Of a DNA stretch of 64,000 nt, positions 1 to 8,460 are shown in pieces. Position 1 is the stretch's first letter, and every line of letters starts with the position of its first letter. The notes under the pieces are model-generated. The model did not search any database. It was not told where the DNA came from and saw nothing but the letters and a program-made list of their open reading frames with translations. Source of the DNA: JAOUEA01 sp963734685 (lineage in GTDB: Bacteria; Actinomycetota; UBA4738; HRBIN12); assembly GCA_963734685.1 (NCBI GenBank), contig CAVTIC010000006.1, forward strand, positions 248,001 through 312,000, given 5' to 3'. The translations under genes and the position numbers were made by a program.

Positions 1-2
1 AC

Positions 3-443
3 GGTCGGGACGTGATGTCCGAAGCCTATGCGTTCCACACGGTGCGCGGCGGTGACGGGTTCGAGGTCGGACCCTTTCGGTTCGCGGTCTTCGACATGAC
101 CCATATCGGCGTGAACGCGGTCGGGTATCGGGTCGAGGCCGGTGGGGCGGTGCTCGCCTACACGGGCGATTCCGGCCCGTGCCAGGAGGTCGTCGAGATG
201 GCCCTGGGAGCCGATCTGTTCGTGGCCGAAGCCACGTATCAGGACGCGTCGAACCAGGCGTTCTTCCACATGAGCGCGACTCAGGCGGCCGAGCATGCCA
301 CGGCCGCCGGCGCGAAGCGGCTCATGCTCACTCACATCCTCCCCACGCTCGACCCCGAGATCTCGCGCGATGAGGCCGCCGTGGCATTCGACGGCGTGAT
401 CGATCTCGCCCAGGACGGCATGACGGTTGAGATCGAGCCGTGA
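3..443 (+). CDS. MBL-fold cyclic-nucleotide phosphodiesterase-like protein, 5' end missing
   Basis: C-terminal part of a metallo-beta-lactamase-fold hydrolase of the RNase Z / class II phosphodiesterase type; the frame is open to the left edge, so the start lies outside the window. Visible motifs are TGDSG, AEATY, FHMSATQAAEHA and LTHILP, which supply the late Asp and His metal ligands of this fold. It is followed directly by rph and rdgB. The same order occurs in mycobacteria, where Rv1339 precedes rph and has been reported as a cAMP phosphodiesterase. By family and context I infer a cytoplasmic cyclic-nucleotide phosphodiesterase; substrate specificity cannot be read from this fragment. Confidence 0.8.
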   Translation, partial: GRDVMSEAYAFHTVRGGDGFEVGPFRFAVFDMTHIGVNAVGYRVEAGGAVLAYTGDSGPCQEVVEMALGADLFVAEATYQDASNQAFFHMSATQAAEHATAAGAKRLMLTHILPTLDPEISRDEAAVAFDGVIDLAQDGMTVEIEP

Positions 444-465
444 TGACGGTGACGGAGATCGTCCC

Positions 466-1194
466 GTGACGAGGCCCGACGGTCGTTCGGCCGACGAGCT
501 GCGTCCGGTCTCCTGGGAGATCGGGTTCCAGGAATGGGCCGCCGGCTCGGTGCTCTTCTCGATGGGCAAGACCCGTGTGCTCGTGGCCGCCAGCGTCTCG
601 GAGGACGCGCCCCGATGGCTCAAGGGAACGGGCCGAGGCTGGGTGACCGGTGAGTACTCGATGTTGCCTGCCTCGACGTCGGAGCGTTCGAGCCGCGAGG
701 TGAACCGGGGCCGCCCGGGTGGGCGGACGCAGGAGATCCAGCGGCTGATCGGTAGGTCACTGCGGAGCGTCACCGACCTCTCGCGTCTGGGCGAGCGCAC
801 GATCACGATCGACTGCGACGTGCTGCAGGCCGATGCGGGCACGCGCACGGCCTCGATCACCGGTGGGTACATCGCGCTTGCGATCGCGCTGCGCGGGCTC
901 GTCGAGCTCGGCAAGGTGCCCGAGGACCTGCTGTCCGAGAGCGTGGCGGCCGTGAGCGTCGGCATCGTGGACGGCGAAGCACGACTCGATCTGTGCTACG
1001 AGGAGGACGCGGGTGCCGAGGTCGACTTCAACGTGGTGATGACCGGTGGCGGCGCGTTCGTGGAGGTGCAGGGAACGGCCGAGGGCACGCCGTTCTCTCG
1101 TGACGACCTCGGCGTCATGCTCGACCTCGCCGCCACGGGCGTCGGACGGCTCACCGAGCTGCAGCACGAGGCACTGGGTTCGATATCGGGTTGA
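466..1194 (+). CDS. rph: Ribonuclease PH
   Basis: Phosphorolytic 3'-5' exoribonuclease that trims tRNA 3' ends, about 242 residues, the usual family length. Start GTG 466 is chosen because the protein then opens with RPDGRSADELRPV, the conserved RNase PH N-terminus; an upstream start at 427 would add an unconserved tail overlapping the previous gene. Other signatures are GWVTGEYSMLPAST, RGRPGGRTQEIQRLIGRSL, DCDVLQADAGTRTASITGG and YEEDAGAEVDFNVVMT. The usual QADGGTRT is QADAGTRT here. The tRNA genes in this window do not encode CCA, so this enzyme would work with a CCA-adding enzyme. It probably shares an operon with its neighbours. Confidence 0.95.
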   Translation: MTRPDGRSADELRPVSWEIGFQEWAAGSVLFSMGKTRVLVAASVSEDAPRWLKGTGRGWVTGEYSMLPASTSERSSREVNRGRPGGRTQEIQRLIGRSLRSVTDLSRLGERTITIDCDVLQADAGTRTASITGGYIALAIALRGLVELGKVPEDLLSESVAAVSVGIVDGEARLDLCYEEDAGAEVDFNVVMTGGGAFVEVQGTAEGTPFSRDDLGVMLDLAATGVGRLTELQHEALGSISG

Positions 1195-1202
1195 GATCGC
1201 CG

Positions 1203-1808
1203 ATGACCTTCCCCGATCGGCTCGCGATCGCATCCCGAAACACGCACAAGCTCCGCGAGCTCGGCCGCATCTGCGCCGGATGGCCCGTCGCTTGGATCAC
1301 GGTCGACGACCACGATCCGGCGGCGTGGCCCGACGTCGAGGAGACGGGGGAGACCTACCTCGAGAACGCCATCCTGAAAGCCACCCAGGTCGCGGCCGCC
1401 CTCGGCGTACCGGCGATCGCCGACGACTCCGGCATCGAGGTCGACGCGCTCGGCGGGGCGCCGGGGCCCCGTTCCGCCCGGTACGCCGGTGAGGACGCCA
1501 CCGACGAGCGGAACCTGGAGGCGCTGATGAGCGCCGTGCGAGGTGTACCGTCAGGCGGCCGCACGGCCCGCTACCGATGCGTCGCCGCGATCGCCTGGCC
1601 CGACGGACCGACCGACCACGCCGAGGGCGTCTGCGAAGGGTCGCTCGTGTCGAAGCGGCGCGGCGTCCGCGGGTTCGGATACGACCCGATCTTCGTGCCC
1701 GCCGGATGGGACGAGACCATGGCGCAGCTCACCGACGAGCAGAAGGACCGCATCAGCCATCGCGGGCGGGCGTTCCGGGCGCTCGCCGAGCGGCTGGGGA
1801 AGCCGTAG
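1203..1808 (+). CDS. rdgB: XTP/dITP pyrophosphatase (non-canonical purine NTP pyrophosphatase)
   Basis: Ham1/RdgB family enzyme that hydrolyses XTP, ITP and dITP to monophosphates, keeping deaminated purines out of DNA and RNA. About 201 residues, normal for the family. Motifs: ASRNTHKLREL at the N-terminus (substrate-binding SxNxxK), ADDSGIEVDALGGAPG, GFGYDPIFVP and a C-terminal SHRGRAF. ATG 1203 is taken as the start; a TTG at 1191 overlapping the rph stop is possible. The short gap to rph fits one housekeeping transcript. Confidence 0.95.
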   Translation: MTFPDRLAIASRNTHKLRELGRICAGWPVAWITVDDHDPAAWPDVEETGETYLENAILKATQVAAALGVPAIADDSGIEVDALGGAPGPRSARYAGEDATDERNLEALMSAVRGVPSGGRTARYRCVAAIAWPDGPTDHAEGVCEGSLVSKRRGVRGFGYDPIFVPAGWDETMAQLTDEQKDRISHRGRAFRALAERLGKP

Positions 1809-1883
1809 GCGGCTTCCACGGCGTCTCGCGGAGCCGACGGTACCCGACTCAAGGTAGCCGCTCGGTTTGTCGAGTCATCTTCC

Positions 1884-3044
1884 GTGGAACCCACGACGAC
1901 CGCTCCGCCGGTCATGGACCGCCGCGTGCTGCGCAGCACGAAGGGCTTCTTCGACGGGAAGTCCCCGATGCTCGTGGCCGTGCTCGGTCTGGCCTTCATC
2001 GCGGTCGTGAGCGTGCTCGACTACCTCACCGGTCCGCAGCTCTCGCTGTCGCTCCTGTACCTCATGCCGATCGGCCTCGTGACGTGGAACCTCGGCCGCC
2101 GGTGGGGTGCCGTCGCCGTGGTCATCTCTACGGTCGCCGCGCTCGTCTCCGACGTCCTCTCGTCTCCCTCCACGACGACGACCGACCCGGTGCCGTACTG
2201 GAACGGCATCGTGCGGTTCGCCGTCTTCCTGGCGGCGGCGATGCTGCTGGACACCCTGCGCTCGATCATCGACGCGCAGTGGAACCTGGTCGAGGAGGAG
2301 GCCGGACGCTCGAGCGATCTGCGTGAGATGAACGACGTGAAGAACACGCTGTTGCATGCCGTGTCGCATGACCTGAAGGGTCCTCTGGCCGGCATCCTCG
2401 GTGCGATGCAGACGATCCGGCGCGACGACGTGTTGCATCTGACGCCCGACGAGCGCGAGGCGCTCTACCAGGTGATCGAGCAGAGCGGCCGGAAGATGAA
2501 CCGTCTGATCGACGACCTGCTCGACCTCGACCGCATCGACCGGGGCAAGGTCCTGCCGCAGCGCAAGCCCACCGACGTGGGGGCGTTGGCCCGCCGCGTC
2601 GTGGCGGAGAGCTCACTGTTGACCGAACATCCCGTCCGGGTACGAGCCGACGCCGTCATGGTCGAGGTCGATCCGGGCAAGGTCGAGCGGGTGGTGGAGA
2701 ACCTGCTCGTGAACGCGGCGCGGCACACCCCGCCGGGCACGGCCGTGGAGGTCGACGTCACCGCCCGGCCCGGCGGTGTCGTGCTGACCGTGGAAGACGA
2801 CGGCCCGGGCGTCCCCGACGAGCTCAAGGAGGCGCTGTTCGAGCCGTTCCGCCAGGGAGAGGATTCGAGCGGGCGCGGCATGGGCATCGGCCTCTCGCTC
2901 GTCCAGCGATTCGCGGAGCTCCACGGGGGAACCGCCAGGATCGAGGACGCTCCGACCGGCGGGGCTCGGTTCGTCGTGACCCTGCCGGGCGAGGTCGTTA
3001 CTCTCGACGAACCGATCGCCGAACCACAGCTCCACGCGGTCTGA
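1884..3044 (+). CDS. Membrane sensor histidine kinase, orphan
   Basis: 386-residue kinase starting at GTG 1884. Four hydrophobic segments lie at about residues 29-45, 52-70, 74-92 and 109-124 with almost no extracellular loop, so it probably senses a signal in or near the membrane. HisKA follows with the phospho-acceptor H162 in AVSHDLKGPL, then HATPase_c with N box VENLLVNAARH (about 271-281), G1 EDDGPGVP (about 305-311) and G2 GRGMGIGLS (about 330-338). No response regulator lies next to it, so the partner is unknown. Confidence 0.9.
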   Translation: MEPTTTAPPVMDRRVLRSTKGFFDGKSPMLVAVLGLAFIAVVSVLDYLTGPQLSLSLLYLMPIGLVTWNLGRRWGAVAVVISTVAALVSDVLSSPSTTTTDPVPYWNGIVRFAVFLAAAMLLDTLRSIIDAQWNLVEEEAGRSSDLREMNDVKNTLLHAVSHDLKGPLAGILGAMQTIRRDDVLHLTPDEREALYQVIEQSGRKMNRLIDDLLDLDRIDRGKVLPQRKPTDVGALARRVVAESSLLTEHPVRVRADAVMVEVDPGKVERVVENLLVNAARHTPPGTAVEVDVTARPGGVVLTVEDDGPGVPDELKEALFEPFRQGEDSSGRGMGIGLSLVQRFAELHGGTARIEDAPTGGARFVVTLPGEVVTLDEPIAEPQLHAV

Positions 3045-3109
3045 GTCCGCACCTTCGCGGCACCGTGGAGATGGGTGACCGAGACCGCTTCGGCGGGTGG
3101 TCGACGAGG

Positions 3110-3382
3110 TCAATGTCCGCCAGGTGCCACGAGGCGCGCGCGGATCACGCTGTCCATCTCATCCTGCGACCAGACCCTCGCTATCGCCTCTCTGATGATG
3201 GCATGGCGCAACTCCTCGTCGGCATCAAGGTCCGCCTGTTCCGCCTCCGTCCGTGTCCCCGGCTGGTCGTGAGTCTCGATCCGCTCACGACCTGCGCGCC
3301 GTATCGCAGCGAAATCATCGCAGGGATCGACGGCGTGCCCGTCCAGGAACCACGTGTCCACCCGGGGCTCGTAATGCAGCAT
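3110..3382 (-). CDS. Hypothetical acidic 90-residue protein
   Basis: No family recognised. The ATG at 3382 is preceded on the minus strand by a purine-rich GGGGAGGGGAGAAGGAG tract, a strong ribosome-binding site, and the composition (many Asp, Glu, Arg; helical C-terminal half from EELRHAIIREAI onward) looks like a real small cytoplasmic protein. It lies just outside the leftmost tRNA-Leu fragment. It could still be a chance frame. Confidence 0.5.
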   Translation of the reverse strand: MLHYEPRVDTWFLDGHAVDPCDDFAAIRRAGRERIETHDQPGTRTEAEQADLDADEELRHAIIREAIARVWSQDEMDSVIRARLVAPGGH

Positions 3383-3500
3383 CTCCTTCTCCCCTCCCCT
3401 CAGATCTCGGGGCTGAACCGTCGGCTTCCTCTACCGCAAGGGTAGGCCGTGACCCGCCTGGTCGGGGGGCCGGACGAACCGCACGGAGGGAGCCGGTCGG

Positions 3501-3550
3501 TGCGAGAGGGGGGGTCGAACCACACGCCCTTTCGGGCACCGGGGCCTAAA
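3501..3550 (-). repeat. Degenerate tRNA-Leu 3'-half fragment (putative att site A)
   Basis: Resembles the 3' half of the tRNA-Leu gene at 8461-8544 (acceptor strand, T arm, variable arm with CGCCCTTTCGGGC loop) but is two bases shorter with a damaged T arm, and has no 5' half. After the CCTAAA of the anticodon loop it continues into GGCGGTGCC, as does copy B at 6435. I read it as an old attachment-site scar, not a tRNA gene. Confidence 0.65.
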
Positions 3551-3636
3551 GGCGGTGCCACCACGCACGGATCCCGTCGTCACGGGTCGCCTGGTGCCCG
3601 CTCGTGTCGTCTCGTGACCGTGAGGGTCACTCCCTT

Positions 3637-3655
3637 GTGAGCAAAGCGTGAGCAA
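3637..3655 (+). promoter_or_regulatory. Paired GTGAGCAA direct repeats (candidate integrase arm sites, module 1)
   Basis: Two exact GTGAGCAA octamers at 3637-3644 and 3648-3655, spaced 11 bp, about one helical turn. The same pair recurs at the same distance from the next tRNA-Leu fragment (6574-6592) and in altered form beside the intact tRNA (8385-8402). Position relative to the att-like repeats suggests arm-type integrase sites; this is inference. Confidence 0.4.
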
Positions 3656-3845
3656 GAGGATCGGTGGACATGTAAAGGATTCGTCTCTCCTGGACCACCA
3701 TCTGTGCGGTGGACGATGTGGACCTGACCGTGTGCAGGTGCGCGGTTTCGCCGACGACGAGATCGACAGCGCTGTCTTCTACCCGCAGGATGACGGCTTC
3801 CTCGTCGACCGAGAAACATTGGTACGCCACTACGCCTTCCACTGA
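3648..3845 (+). CDS. Possible small protein in tRNA-Leu module 1
   Basis: Weakly supported 65-residue frame from GTG 3648; its last half is acidic/aromatic with GC-rich third positions. A rival 82-residue frame runs on the opposite strand (3627-3875). The start codon lies inside the GTGAGCAA repeat pair. Nothing recognisable in either; one of the two may be a remnant. Apart from this and the tRNA fragment I see nothing in 3383-3958. Confidence 0.2.
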   Translation: MSKRIGGHVKDSSLLDHHLCGGRCGPDRVQVRGFADDEIDSAVFYPQDDGFLVDRETLVRHYAFH

Positions 3846-3958
3846 CACCAGGACGGCTCGGCAGGCCGTTGACACCGAGACCGGGCCGCACTCTTCGGGG
3901 GCGGTGGGCGCGTCCGCCCGAGAGAGATGACGTTGCCGGCGTGGCGTCGTGGTCTGTC

Positions 3959-5407
3959 TCAGGTGTGGTTCTGGCGCTGGACAGCTTCGGCGAGTGTGCG
4001 GATGCCCCCGCGGATCTGCTGCTCGCCGACGTTGCCGAAGCCGAGCACGAGAGCGGGCGGGCGCGGGTCCGGTTCAGCTTCCGTGTCTGCGGCCACGAAC
4101 CGGTAGCGGTCGAGTCCGTTGACCCCGACACCCATGGTCGCCGCGGTCGCCACGACAGCGCGCTCGGATGTCCCGTCGGGGAGGCGCAGCAGGGCGTGAC
4201 AGCCGGCCGCCAGCCCCTGCAACCGACCCTGCCCGAAAGCGAGTTCGGCCTCGGCTGCCAGCACGTCCCGGCGTGCGCGGTAGACCTCCCGCACGCGTCG
4301 CAAGTGACGGTCGAAACGGCCCGTCTCCATGAGCAGCGCCAGCGCTTCCTGGTCCAGGCCGGGAGCGCCGCGACTGCTGAGCCGCTTCTCCTCGACGATC
4401 CCCTCCACGAACCGTGCTGGCGCGAGCACCCAGCCCAGCCGGATCGCCGGCGCGAGCGTCTTGCTGACCGATCCCAGGGCGATCACGCGGTCCGGGTTGA
4501 GGCCCTGAAGTGAACCGACCGGCTGACGGTCGTACCGGAAATCGGCGTCGTAATCGTCCTCGAGGATCACCCCGTCGACCTCGTCGGCCCAGGCAACCAG
4601 GTCGCGTCGCCGCGACGGGCCGAGCGCCACACCGGTGGGGCATTGGTGGGCAGGTGTTAACAGCACCGCTCGTGCTCCGGTTTCGCGCAGGCGATCCACG
4701 TCGAGGCCATGGTCGTCGACGGGAACCGGCACCGCGTCCAGGCCGGCGCGGCGGGCGATGACGTCGTGCTCGCGGGGGCCGGGGTCCTCCAGCGCGATGC
4801 GCCCGATGCCGTGCTGTGCCAGCGTCGCCAGGGCGAAAGCCAGTCCCTGCCGGAAGCCAGAAACGACGATGGCGTCCTCGGCGACCGCGCAGCCCGACCG
4901 AACGCGACGGTGGTAGGCGGTGACAACCTCACGCAGATGCCTCGAACCGGCCGGGTCCTCGTCACCCAACTCGGCGGTCGGAAGGGTCCGCGTCGCCTCC
5001 GACACCGCCCAACTCCAGGCCGTCAACGGCACCGAGCCGAGATCGGGGATGCCGTACTCGAAGTCGGCCACGGCCGGCCGGGACGACAAGGGCGAGGCAA
5101 GGACGGCGCCGGGCCCTGGCCGGGCCGGCCCGCTGGCCGGCATCGCGGCCACCCGCGTCCCGGAGCCGACCGCCGACTCGACGTACCCTTCGGCCAGCAA
5201 CTGCTCGTAGACATCGACCACCGTGCCGCGTGAGACGCCGAGCAGCTCGGCCAGGCGTCGAGTCGACGGCAAGCGTTCCCCGGCACCGAGCCGTCGATCG
5301 CGGATCGCCGCCCGCAACTGGTCCTGGATCTGGAGCCCGAGCTGTCCGGCGTCGCGGTCCAGCGCCACCAGCAGGTCGGGGCCACCGCGCGCCCAGTCCA
5401 CCGCCAT
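3959..5407 (-). CDS. MocR/PdxR-type GntR regulator with aminotransferase domain
   Basis: 482-residue transcription factor. Residues about 20-85 form a GntR winged helix (LPSTRRLAELLGVSRGTVVDVYEQL); residues about 115-480 form a fold-type I aminotransferase domain with EDDYDADFRYDR and the PLP-binding lysine K316 in GSVSKTLAPAIRLGW. Family members bind PLP or an amino-acid aldimine and control vitamin B6, GABA, taurine or similar genes. It diverges from the MBL hydrolase at 5539 across a 131-bp gap, so that gene is its likely target. Both lie inside tRNA-Leu module 1. Confidence 0.9.
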   Translation of the reverse strand: MAVDWARGGPDLLVALDRDAGQLGLQIQDQLRAAIRDRRLGAGERLPSTRRLAELLGVSRGTVVDVYEQLLAEGYVESAVGSGTRVAAMPASGPARPGPGAVLASPLSSRPAVADFEYGIPDLGSVPLTAWSWAVSEATRTLPTAELGDEDPAGSRHLREVVTAYHRRVRSGCAVAEDAIVVSGFRQGLAFALATLAQHGIGRIALEDPGPREHDVIARRAGLDAVPVPVDDHGLDVDRLRETGARAVLLTPAHQCPTGVALGPSRRRDLVAWADEVDGVILEDDYDADFRYDRQPVGSLQGLNPDRVIALGSVSKTLAPAIRLGWVLAPARFVEGIVEEKRLSSRGAPGLDQEALALLMETGRFDRHLRRVREVYRARRDVLAAEAELAFGQGRLQGLAAGCHALLRLPDGTSERAVVATAATMGVGVNGLDRYRFVAADTEAEPDPRPPALVLGFGNVGEQQIRGGIRTLAEAVQRQNHT

Positions 5408-5538
5408 GCCACCAGCATGCCAAATGGTTCACTCAGCGGGACAGCCAGTGGCCCTTCGCATCGGACCGCATCAAGCCTCAGACTCGATGTCATGACCCCC
5501 GAGGCAGGCAGTTGCACACCACGAGTGGGAGGTGCCCC

Positions 5539-6375
5539 ATGTTGACGCAGGTCGCCGACGGTGTGATGGTCCACCAGAGCGAGCTACTCGAGAACAACGC
5601 CGTCGTCGTACAAGGCCAGGCCGGCGTGTTGCTCATCGACCCCGGGATACAAGGCTCCGAGATGGCCTGCCTCGCGAACGACCTTCGCGAGTTGGGCCAG
5701 TCCGTCGTGGCGGGCTTCTCGACGCATCCCGATTGGGATCACGTGCTCTGGCACGCCGAGCTCGGTGAAGCGCCGCGTTACGGCACCGCCCGCTGCGCAG
5801 CGTCCATGCGAGATCTGCTGTCGAACGCGGACTGGCAGGCCCGCGTCGCCGAGGGGTTGCCGCCAGAGATCGCCGAGGAGGTACCGCTGGACCTGTTCGG
5901 CCTCATCACCGGCCTGCCCGCCGGAACCGCGCAGATCCCTTGGGATGGCCCGAGGGTCCGGATCATCGAGCATCCGGCGCATGCACCGGGCCATGCGGCG
6001 TTGTTCATCGAAGAACGCGGGGTTCTCGTCGCCGGTGACATGCTCTCTGATGTCTTGATCCCGATGCTCGACGACTTCGATGGCTCCAACGACCCGGTCG
6101 AGGACTACCTCATCGGGCTGCAGCTGCTGGAGGGGGTGGCGGACGACGTTGATGTCCTCATCCCGGGTCACGGGTCCGTCGGCGGAGCCGATCAGCTACG
6201 CGCACGGATCGAACAGGACCGCGCGTACGTGCTCGCCCTGCGTGACGGCGGTGGTCCCGACGACCCGCGGATCGGCCCATCGGCCAAGCCCGGCTGGGAG
6301 TGGGTAAGCGATGTGCACAACGGGCAAGCCCAGCGCCTCGCCGAAAGGAACGAACGCGACGCGACGCCCGGCTAG
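5539..6375 (+). CDS. MBL-fold metallohydrolase
   Basis: 278 residues; ATG 5539 has a GGGAGG ribosome-binding site at good spacing. Metallo-beta-lactamase features are present: an N-terminal LLIDPG strand, the metal motif around STHPDWDHVLW, GHAALF, GDMLSDVLIP and IPGHG. The metal motif reads HPDWDH instead of the usual HxHxDH, so the second His ligand is Asp. Substrate is unknown. It lies head-to-head with the MocR regulator, suggesting a regulator/target pair. It is the last gene before tRNA-Leu fragment B. Confidence 0.85.
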   Translation: MLTQVADGVMVHQSELLENNAVVVQGQAGVLLIDPGIQGSEMACLANDLRELGQSVVAGFSTHPDWDHVLWHAELGEAPRYGTARCAASMRDLLSNADWQARVAEGLPPEIAEEVPLDLFGLITGLPAGTAQIPWDGPRVRIIEHPAHAPGHAALFIEERGVLVAGDMLSDVLIPMLDDFDGSNDPVEDYLIGLQLLEGVADDVDVLIPGHGSVGGADQLRARIEQDRAYVLALRDGGGPDDPRIGPSAKPGWEWVSDVHNGQAQRLAERNERDATPG

Positions 6376-6434
6376 CGATCCGCTTGCGACACAAGACGAC
6401 CCTGCCAAATTCTTGACGCACGACACTCTAGGGG

Positions 6435-6487
6435 GTGCGAGAGGGGAGATTCGAACTCCCACGCCCTTTCGGGCACCGGGACCTAAA
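6435..6487 (-). repeat. 53-bp exact copy of tRNA-Leu 3' half (att site B)
   Basis: Identical over 53 bp to 8460-8512, which covers the 3' half of tRNA-Leu(UAG) from the anticodon loop to one base beyond the discriminator. The 5' half is missing; the sequence continues instead with GGCGGTGCCGCCACGC, nearly the same as copy A at 3551. A 53-bp tRNA-3'-half direct repeat is a classic product of site-specific integration. Confidence 0.8.
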
Positions 6488-6573
6488 GGCGGTGCCGCCA
6501 CGCACGGATCCCGCTTCCACGAGTCGTCTGGTGCCCCCTTGTGTCGTCTCGTGCCCGTCGGTGTCGAACCCTT

Positions 6574-6592
6574 GTGAGCGAAGCGTGAGCAG
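6574..6592 (+). promoter_or_regulatory. Paired GTGAGCRA repeats (candidate integrase arm sites, module 2 left end)
   Basis: GTGAGCGA at 6574-6581 and GTGAGCAG at 6585-6592, spaced 11 bp like the pair at 3637-3655 and at a similar distance inside from its tRNA fragment. Inferred arm-type sites. Confidence 0.35.
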
Positions 6593-6712
6593 AGACTTCA
6601 TCCGCCGGCATCGATTTCCGCGCAGTCTCGCCGGGTTCCCCGGAGCCTGGTGACCGTACGGGCAGGTCGTTCATCCCTTCGACCCCGCCGCGCGCCTCCC
6701 CTGCAGCCTGCG

Positions 6713-7648
6713 TCATCGAGGGCGTTTGACTGAGAGGGGAGCGCCTTCCTTCATGTTGATCTCGGGGACCAACGGTTCGACCGGCTTGCTGGAGTTGATG
6801 TCGGGTACGAATCCAGCAGCCGCGACGAGCTTGAAGATGTTGACCTCGTCGGGATCCTCACCAGCTTCCATCTCGGTGGATGCCATGACCTGCAGGCTGT
6901 CGGGATCGAACCACCAGATCTTGAGCCGGCGCTCGGTCTCGATCTCGACGCTGATGGCAGCGCGGCCAGCAGGGTCAATCACATCGTGTTGGACCGATGC
7001 ACCTTCGAGACCCGCGAGCACCTGAGCGAGCGCCGCCCGCAGTTCGGGGCTCACGTTGTCGTCTTGAAGTAGTTCGCCGATCGATCGAACGACACCCGCG
7101 ATGATCGGTGCCTCTGCTCCAAGCGTCCATTCCCGGTGCGCTTCGGGAGAGGCGCCTCCCGGTTCCGCCCGCTCGACCAGCTGGTCGTAGAGAACCTCGG
7201 GATCTGCGACGAGGTAGGTCACATCGCCCGCATCGGTGATGTACTCACCGGCTCCGAAGACCTCGTCATGGCCCCGCTGGTCGTGTCGACGACCCGAGGC
7301 ATCGAGTCCGTACCAACGTTGCTGGTCATAGGCGACGCGTTTGGCCGAGCCGTCGTTGGCCAGCGTCACCCAGGCGCTGCGCTCGTAGGCGAAGGCATCG
7401 GGGGGGAAGGCGAGTACCGCTGAGGGCGGCGCCAGGCGATCGCCTGCGGCATCCTCGGGAGGACGGCCCAGGCTGAGGCTGTAGAGCCCGACACCGATCA
7501 TCGCAAGGATTCCCAGCCCCAAGGCTCCTGCGCCCGAGCGTCGGCGCAGCTCGCGTCGGTCTCTCTTCCGCTCCAGGGCATCGAGGCCGAAGGCTGGATC
7601 CGGCACTGCGTTCACCGCACCCCTCAGACGTTCCCGAAGTCCGTTCAT
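6713..7648 (-). CDS. Membrane-anchored sigma-factor partner protein (possible anti-sigma)
   Basis: 311 residues with a basic N-terminal cytoplasmic part (RLRGAVNAVPDPAFGLDALERKRDRREL), one transmembrane segment at about residues 41-62, and an extracytoplasmic domain with no family I can name. Its start overlaps the stop of the sigma factor by 4 bp (ATGA), so the two are translationally coupled. This arrangement is typical of actinobacterial SigE-type factors followed by a membrane protein that holds or modulates the sigma factor. Anti-sigma function is inferred from topology and coupling only. Confidence 0.6.
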   Translation of the reverse strand: MNGLRERLRGAVNAVPDPAFGLDALERKRDRRELRRRSGAGALGLGILAMIGVGLYSLSLGRPPEDAAGDRLAPPSAVLAFPPDAFAYERSAWVTLANDGSAKRVAYDQQRWYGLDASGRRHDQRGHDEVFGAGEYITDAGDVTYLVADPEVLYDQLVERAEPGGASPEAHREWTLGAEAPIIAGVVRSIGELLQDDNVSPELRAALAQVLAGLEGASVQHDVIDPAGRAAISVEIETERRLKIWWFDPDSLQVMASTEMEAGEDPDEVNIFKLVAAAGFVPDINSSKPVEPLVPEINMKEGAPLSVKRPR

Positions 7649-8175
7649 CGTTCGACCCCCATCCGCTCTCGGAGCTTCTCGTGAGCTCTCGACCTCAGGA
7701 CCCGGACCGTCGAGGCGCGGATGCCGAGGGCGCTGCCCGCCTGCTGACTCGTCCAGTCAAGGAGATCCGTCAAGATCACCACCGCTCGTTCGCGTGGCGA
7801 GAGATGGCGCATCGCTCTTGTCACTGCGTCGGCCTCGTCGACGAGTGACAGGTCGTCCCTCCCGAGTTCGGAGTGCAGGGCCCGTCGCAGGGCGGTCTGC
7901 ACTCGCCGTCGTCGGCTGCGCCAGACGTTCATCGCGATTCGGAACGCGTAGGCCACCGGATCGTCGATGGCTTCGAGCCGGTCCCATCGTTGCCACATGC
8001 GGACGAACGTCTCCTGGGCGATGTCTTCGGCTTCGTGTCGATCGTGGGTCACGAGCAACATGGCGGCGAAGAGCTCGCGCCTATGCGTCTCGAAGAACTC
8101 CTCGAAGGACTGCGAGGCCATCACCTCAACGGAATCGATCACTTCGGACACTCGAGGCATGGACGCCGGAGCCAT
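7645..8175 (-). CDS. ECF RNA polymerase sigma factor (SigE-like group)
   Basis: 176 residues. Region 2 is seen in FEEFFETHRRELFAAMLLVTHD and AEDIAQETFVRMWQRWDRL; region 4 in LSPRERAVVILTDLLDWTS and GSALGIRASTVRVLRSRAHEKLRER, the helix-turn-helix for the -35 element. It is the first gene of a two-gene operon with the membrane protein at 6713-7648 inside tRNA-Leu module 2. No promoter for autoregulation could be assigned. Confidence 0.9.
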   Translation of the reverse strand: MAPASMPRVSEVIDSVEVMASQSFEEFFETHRRELFAAMLLVTHDRHEAEDIAQETFVRMWQRWDRLEAIDDPVAYAFRIAMNVWRSRRRRVQTALRRALHSELGRDDLSLVDEADAVTRAMRHLSPRERAVVILTDLLDWTSQQAGSALGIRASTVRVLRSRAHEKLRERMGVER

Positions 8176-8384
8176 GCGAAGTGCTTACAGGAATCTTCGT
8201 GGCGTTGCTTGCCGACTGAATGTGGCGAACGACGAGCTCCGTCCCGTGCCGGCGCCGACCGGGTGTCGGTTCTCCTCGCGGGACTCCGGACGCCGTCCGC
8301 CCGTCCTCGGGCGACACTTGGGCGCCTCAATGCGCTCGGGACGGGCTCCTAGCATCGAACCCGGAACCGGCTGCCGCGACTTCT

Positions 8385-8402
8385 GTCAGCAAGCGTGAGC
8401 AA
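8385..8402 (+). promoter_or_regulatory. GTCAGCAA/GTGAGCAA pair (candidate integrase arm sites, module 2 right end)
   Basis: GTCAGCAA at 8385-8392 and GTGAGCAA at 8395-8402, about 60 bp from the 3' end of intact tRNA-Leu. With the pair at 6574-6592 it would put arm-type sites at both inner ends of module 2. The rest of 8176-8460 shows no gene. Confidence 0.35.
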
Positions 8403-8460
8403 GTCGGGATTCTCGACGCCGTGGCTCGAACACCTCAGAAGAGGAATCCGCAGCTCACAG

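Noticed and set aside
6435..6487. A second tRNA-Leu gene
   Set aside because: Only the 3' half is present; there is no D arm or 5' acceptor, so it cannot fold into a tRNA.
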